DNA from: Verrucomicrobia bacterium UBA2970
Lineage (GTDB): Bacteria > Verrucomicrobiota > Verrucomicrobiia > Limisphaerales > AAA164-E04
Direction of reading: 5' to 3'
DNA: 7,980 nt
Assembly (NCBI GenBank): GCA_002348345.1
Contig: DEAY01000310.1
Coordinates: 1-7,980, forward strand
This document shows, piece after piece, positions 6,802 to 7,980 of the stretch. The translations under genes and the position numbers were made by a program. Each line of letters starts with the position of its first letter. Position 1 is the first letter of the stretch. Under the pieces are notes generated by a model. It was not told the origin of the DNA, searched no databases, and saw nothing but the letters and a program-made list of their open reading frames with translations.

Positions 6802-7980
6802 TCAGAGGAGCGCTTTGGCGGCCTCGACCATGGACGCGGCCGTGAGCCCGTGCTTCTCATAGAGGTGCTCCGCCAGATAGGCCGACTGACCGAACTCGCC
6901 CTTGATGCCGAGACTTTTCATGTGATGAGCCACGCCCGCGTTGGAGAGGGCGTGAGAGACCTGGGCCCCCATGCCGCCGATCGTTTGGTGATCCTCGATG
7001 GTGACGACCCGTCCGCTGCTTTTCTGGACGGCGGCTCCAATGGTTTCAACATCGACTTGGTTGACGAAGGGGTTGTTGATGAGGGTGGCCTGGATGTTTT
7101 CATCAGCCAGAAGCGCGGCCGCTTGCTGGGCTTTGGAGAAGAGGGGGCCACAGCCGATCAAGGTGATGTCGCCGCCTTCCCGAATCACCTGGGCTTTGCC
7201 CCATTGGTAATCGGCGTTTTCGACCCAGTAGACGGGATAGTTTTCTCGGCCCACGAAGAAGAGAACGGATTCGCCGTCTTTGCCCGCCTGCCGGTCCTTG
7301 GCGTAGCGATGGGCCGCCTGATGCATGAGGGACTCGGCTTCGTTGGCGCAGGACGGTGCCACGACAACGGTATGGGGGATGGCACTGGTAGCCGCAAAGT
7401 AAGTCGTCGCCTGGTGCGAGGCTCCGTCGGCCGCATCCTGGAATCCCACATGCGAAAAGATCGCGATCACGGGAGCTTGGGAGAGGGCGGCCATGGTCAG
7501 CGGAAGATTGCCCTTGGTCACGCCGAACTGCCCGAAGGTATCGACGATGGGAATGAAGCCGGTCTTGGCCAGGCCGGCCCCCACGCTGACCATATTCGAT
7601 TCGGCGATGCCGACTTCGATGAACCGATCGGGAAAACTCTTCTGGAAGGCGCTGATGCCGGTGGAACCCTGGACGTCGCAGGAAACCGAATAGAGGGGAA
7701 GGCCCTCCGTTGCCGCCGAGATCGCCCCGGCGGCCAGGCCCGCCTGAATCTTGCTCTTCTTGACCGACGGCGCCGGGTTGCTGGCCTTCGCCGCTTGATC
7801 GCGTTCCCACTTTTCGCGCAACTCCCGGGCCCATTCCGCCAATGGTTCCGGGACGTCGCCTCCCCAGATCTCGGAAATGAATTCGACGATTTTTTCCCCT
7901 CCCTTGAGAGGGAATCCGTGACCGCCCGAGGCGGATTCCTCGGTTGCCTTGACCCCGAAACCCTTGATCGTTTTCACCAG
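6802..7980 (-). CDS. Transketolase, C-terminal part (5' end beyond window)
   Basis: The frame is open to the right edge, so at least 392 residues are present of a usual total of roughly 620-700. The apparent first Met is a GTG at 7977 preceded by an open CTG codon, so it is internal and not a start. Numbering from that codon: KTIKGFGV (2-9) and GGHGFPLK (18-25) match the end of the thiamine-diphosphate (PP) domain, which in transketolases reads TxKGxG...HG. The pyrimidine-binding domain follows at about 75-245, with IEVGIAESNM (E126 expected to contact the cofactor aminopyrimidine) and DGASHQ (184-189). The C-terminal domain is about 260-391, with LIGCGPLF and TIEDHQTIGGMGAQV. The enzyme transfers two-carbon ketol units in the cytoplasmic pentose phosphate or Calvin-type pathways. 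A split or DXS-like enzyme is less likely, because PP-domain sequence is fused in frame. No symbol is given, since tkt paralogues cannot be distinguished here. Confidence 0.93.
   Translation of the reverse strand: MVKTIKGFGVKATEESASGGHGFPLKGGEKIVEFISEIWGGDVPEPLAEWARELREKWERDQAAKASNPAPSVKKSKIQAGLAAGAISAATEGLPLYSVSCDVQGSTGISAFQKSFPDRFIEVGIAESNMVSVGAGLAKTGFIPIVDTFGQFGVTKGNLPLTMAALSQAPVIAIFSHVGFQDAADGASHQATTYFAATSAIPHTVVVAPSCANEAESLMHQAAHRYAKDRQAGKDGESVLFFVGRENYPVYWVENADYQWGKAQVIREGGDITLIGCGPLFSKAQQAAALLADENIQATLINNPFVNQVDVETIGAAVQKSSGRVVTIEDHQTIGGMGAQVSHALSNAGVAHHMKSLGIKGEFGQSAYLAEHLYEKHGLTAASMVEAAKALL

Noticed and set aside
7103..7834. A 243-codon minus-strand frame overlapping the transketolase gene
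   Set aside because: Arg/Pro/Gly-rich translation typical of an out-of-frame reading of a GC-rich gene; the transketolase frame explains the region.
7975..7977. GTG as a start codon for a stand-alone transketolase C-terminal subunit
   Set aside because: The frame continues upstream to the window edge and the residues just after it belong to the end of the PP domain, so a full-length transketolase entering from outside is the simpler reading.

Overview
All recognisable genes in this window lie on the minus strand, so the biological reading order runs from high to low coordinates. The organism looks like a moderately GC-rich, Gram-negative-type bacterium. The set DUF4159 protein + MoxR ATPase + DUF58 protein + BatA-type von Willebrand A (vWA) protein is typical of the Planctomycetota/Verrucomicrobiota group, also Acidobacteriota and Bacteroidota. 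With the large exported TPR-metallopeptidase protein, Verrucomicrobiota is my first guess. That is an inference from gene content; no rRNA or other lineage marker is present.

Layout in transcription order: (1) 7980-6802, the C-terminal part of a transketolase whose N-terminal thiamine-diphosphate domain lies beyond the window edge. (2) A gap of about 100 bp. (3) 6698-4056, an 880-residue exported protein with TPR repeats on both sides of a HExxH (gluzincin-type) metallopeptidase domain. (4) 4041-3202, an exported DUF4159 protein, 14 bp downstream. (5) A 78 bp gap. (6) 3123-2122, a MoxR-family AAA+ ATPase with a GTG start. (7) 2084-1155, a DUF58 protein with a complete vWA metal site and a TTG start. 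(8) 1145 to the left edge, a BatA-type membrane protein with two N-terminal membrane segments and a complete vWA metal site. This last gene runs off the window.

The genes in 6698-1 have gaps of 9, 14, 37 and 78 bp and probably form one operon. By analogy with MoxR/vWA pairs (RavA-ViaA, CbbQ-CbbO, the Bat operon), the AAA+ ATPase would act with the two MIDAS-bearing proteins as a chaperone or metal-insertion/assembly machine at the cytoplasmic membrane. The DUF4159 and TPR-peptidase proteins are predicted to be exported and would be periplasmic or envelope partners. What the machine acts on cannot be read from the sequence. The transketolase is probably a separate metabolic gene.

No tRNA, rRNA, CRISPR array, insertion sequence or phage gene was seen. 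The less ordinary observations are a CXXCH motif in the exported DUF4159 protein, an A8 run in the same gene that opens a frame ending exactly on the moxR start codon, and the linkage of a TPR-gluzincin to a MoxR/vWA operon.
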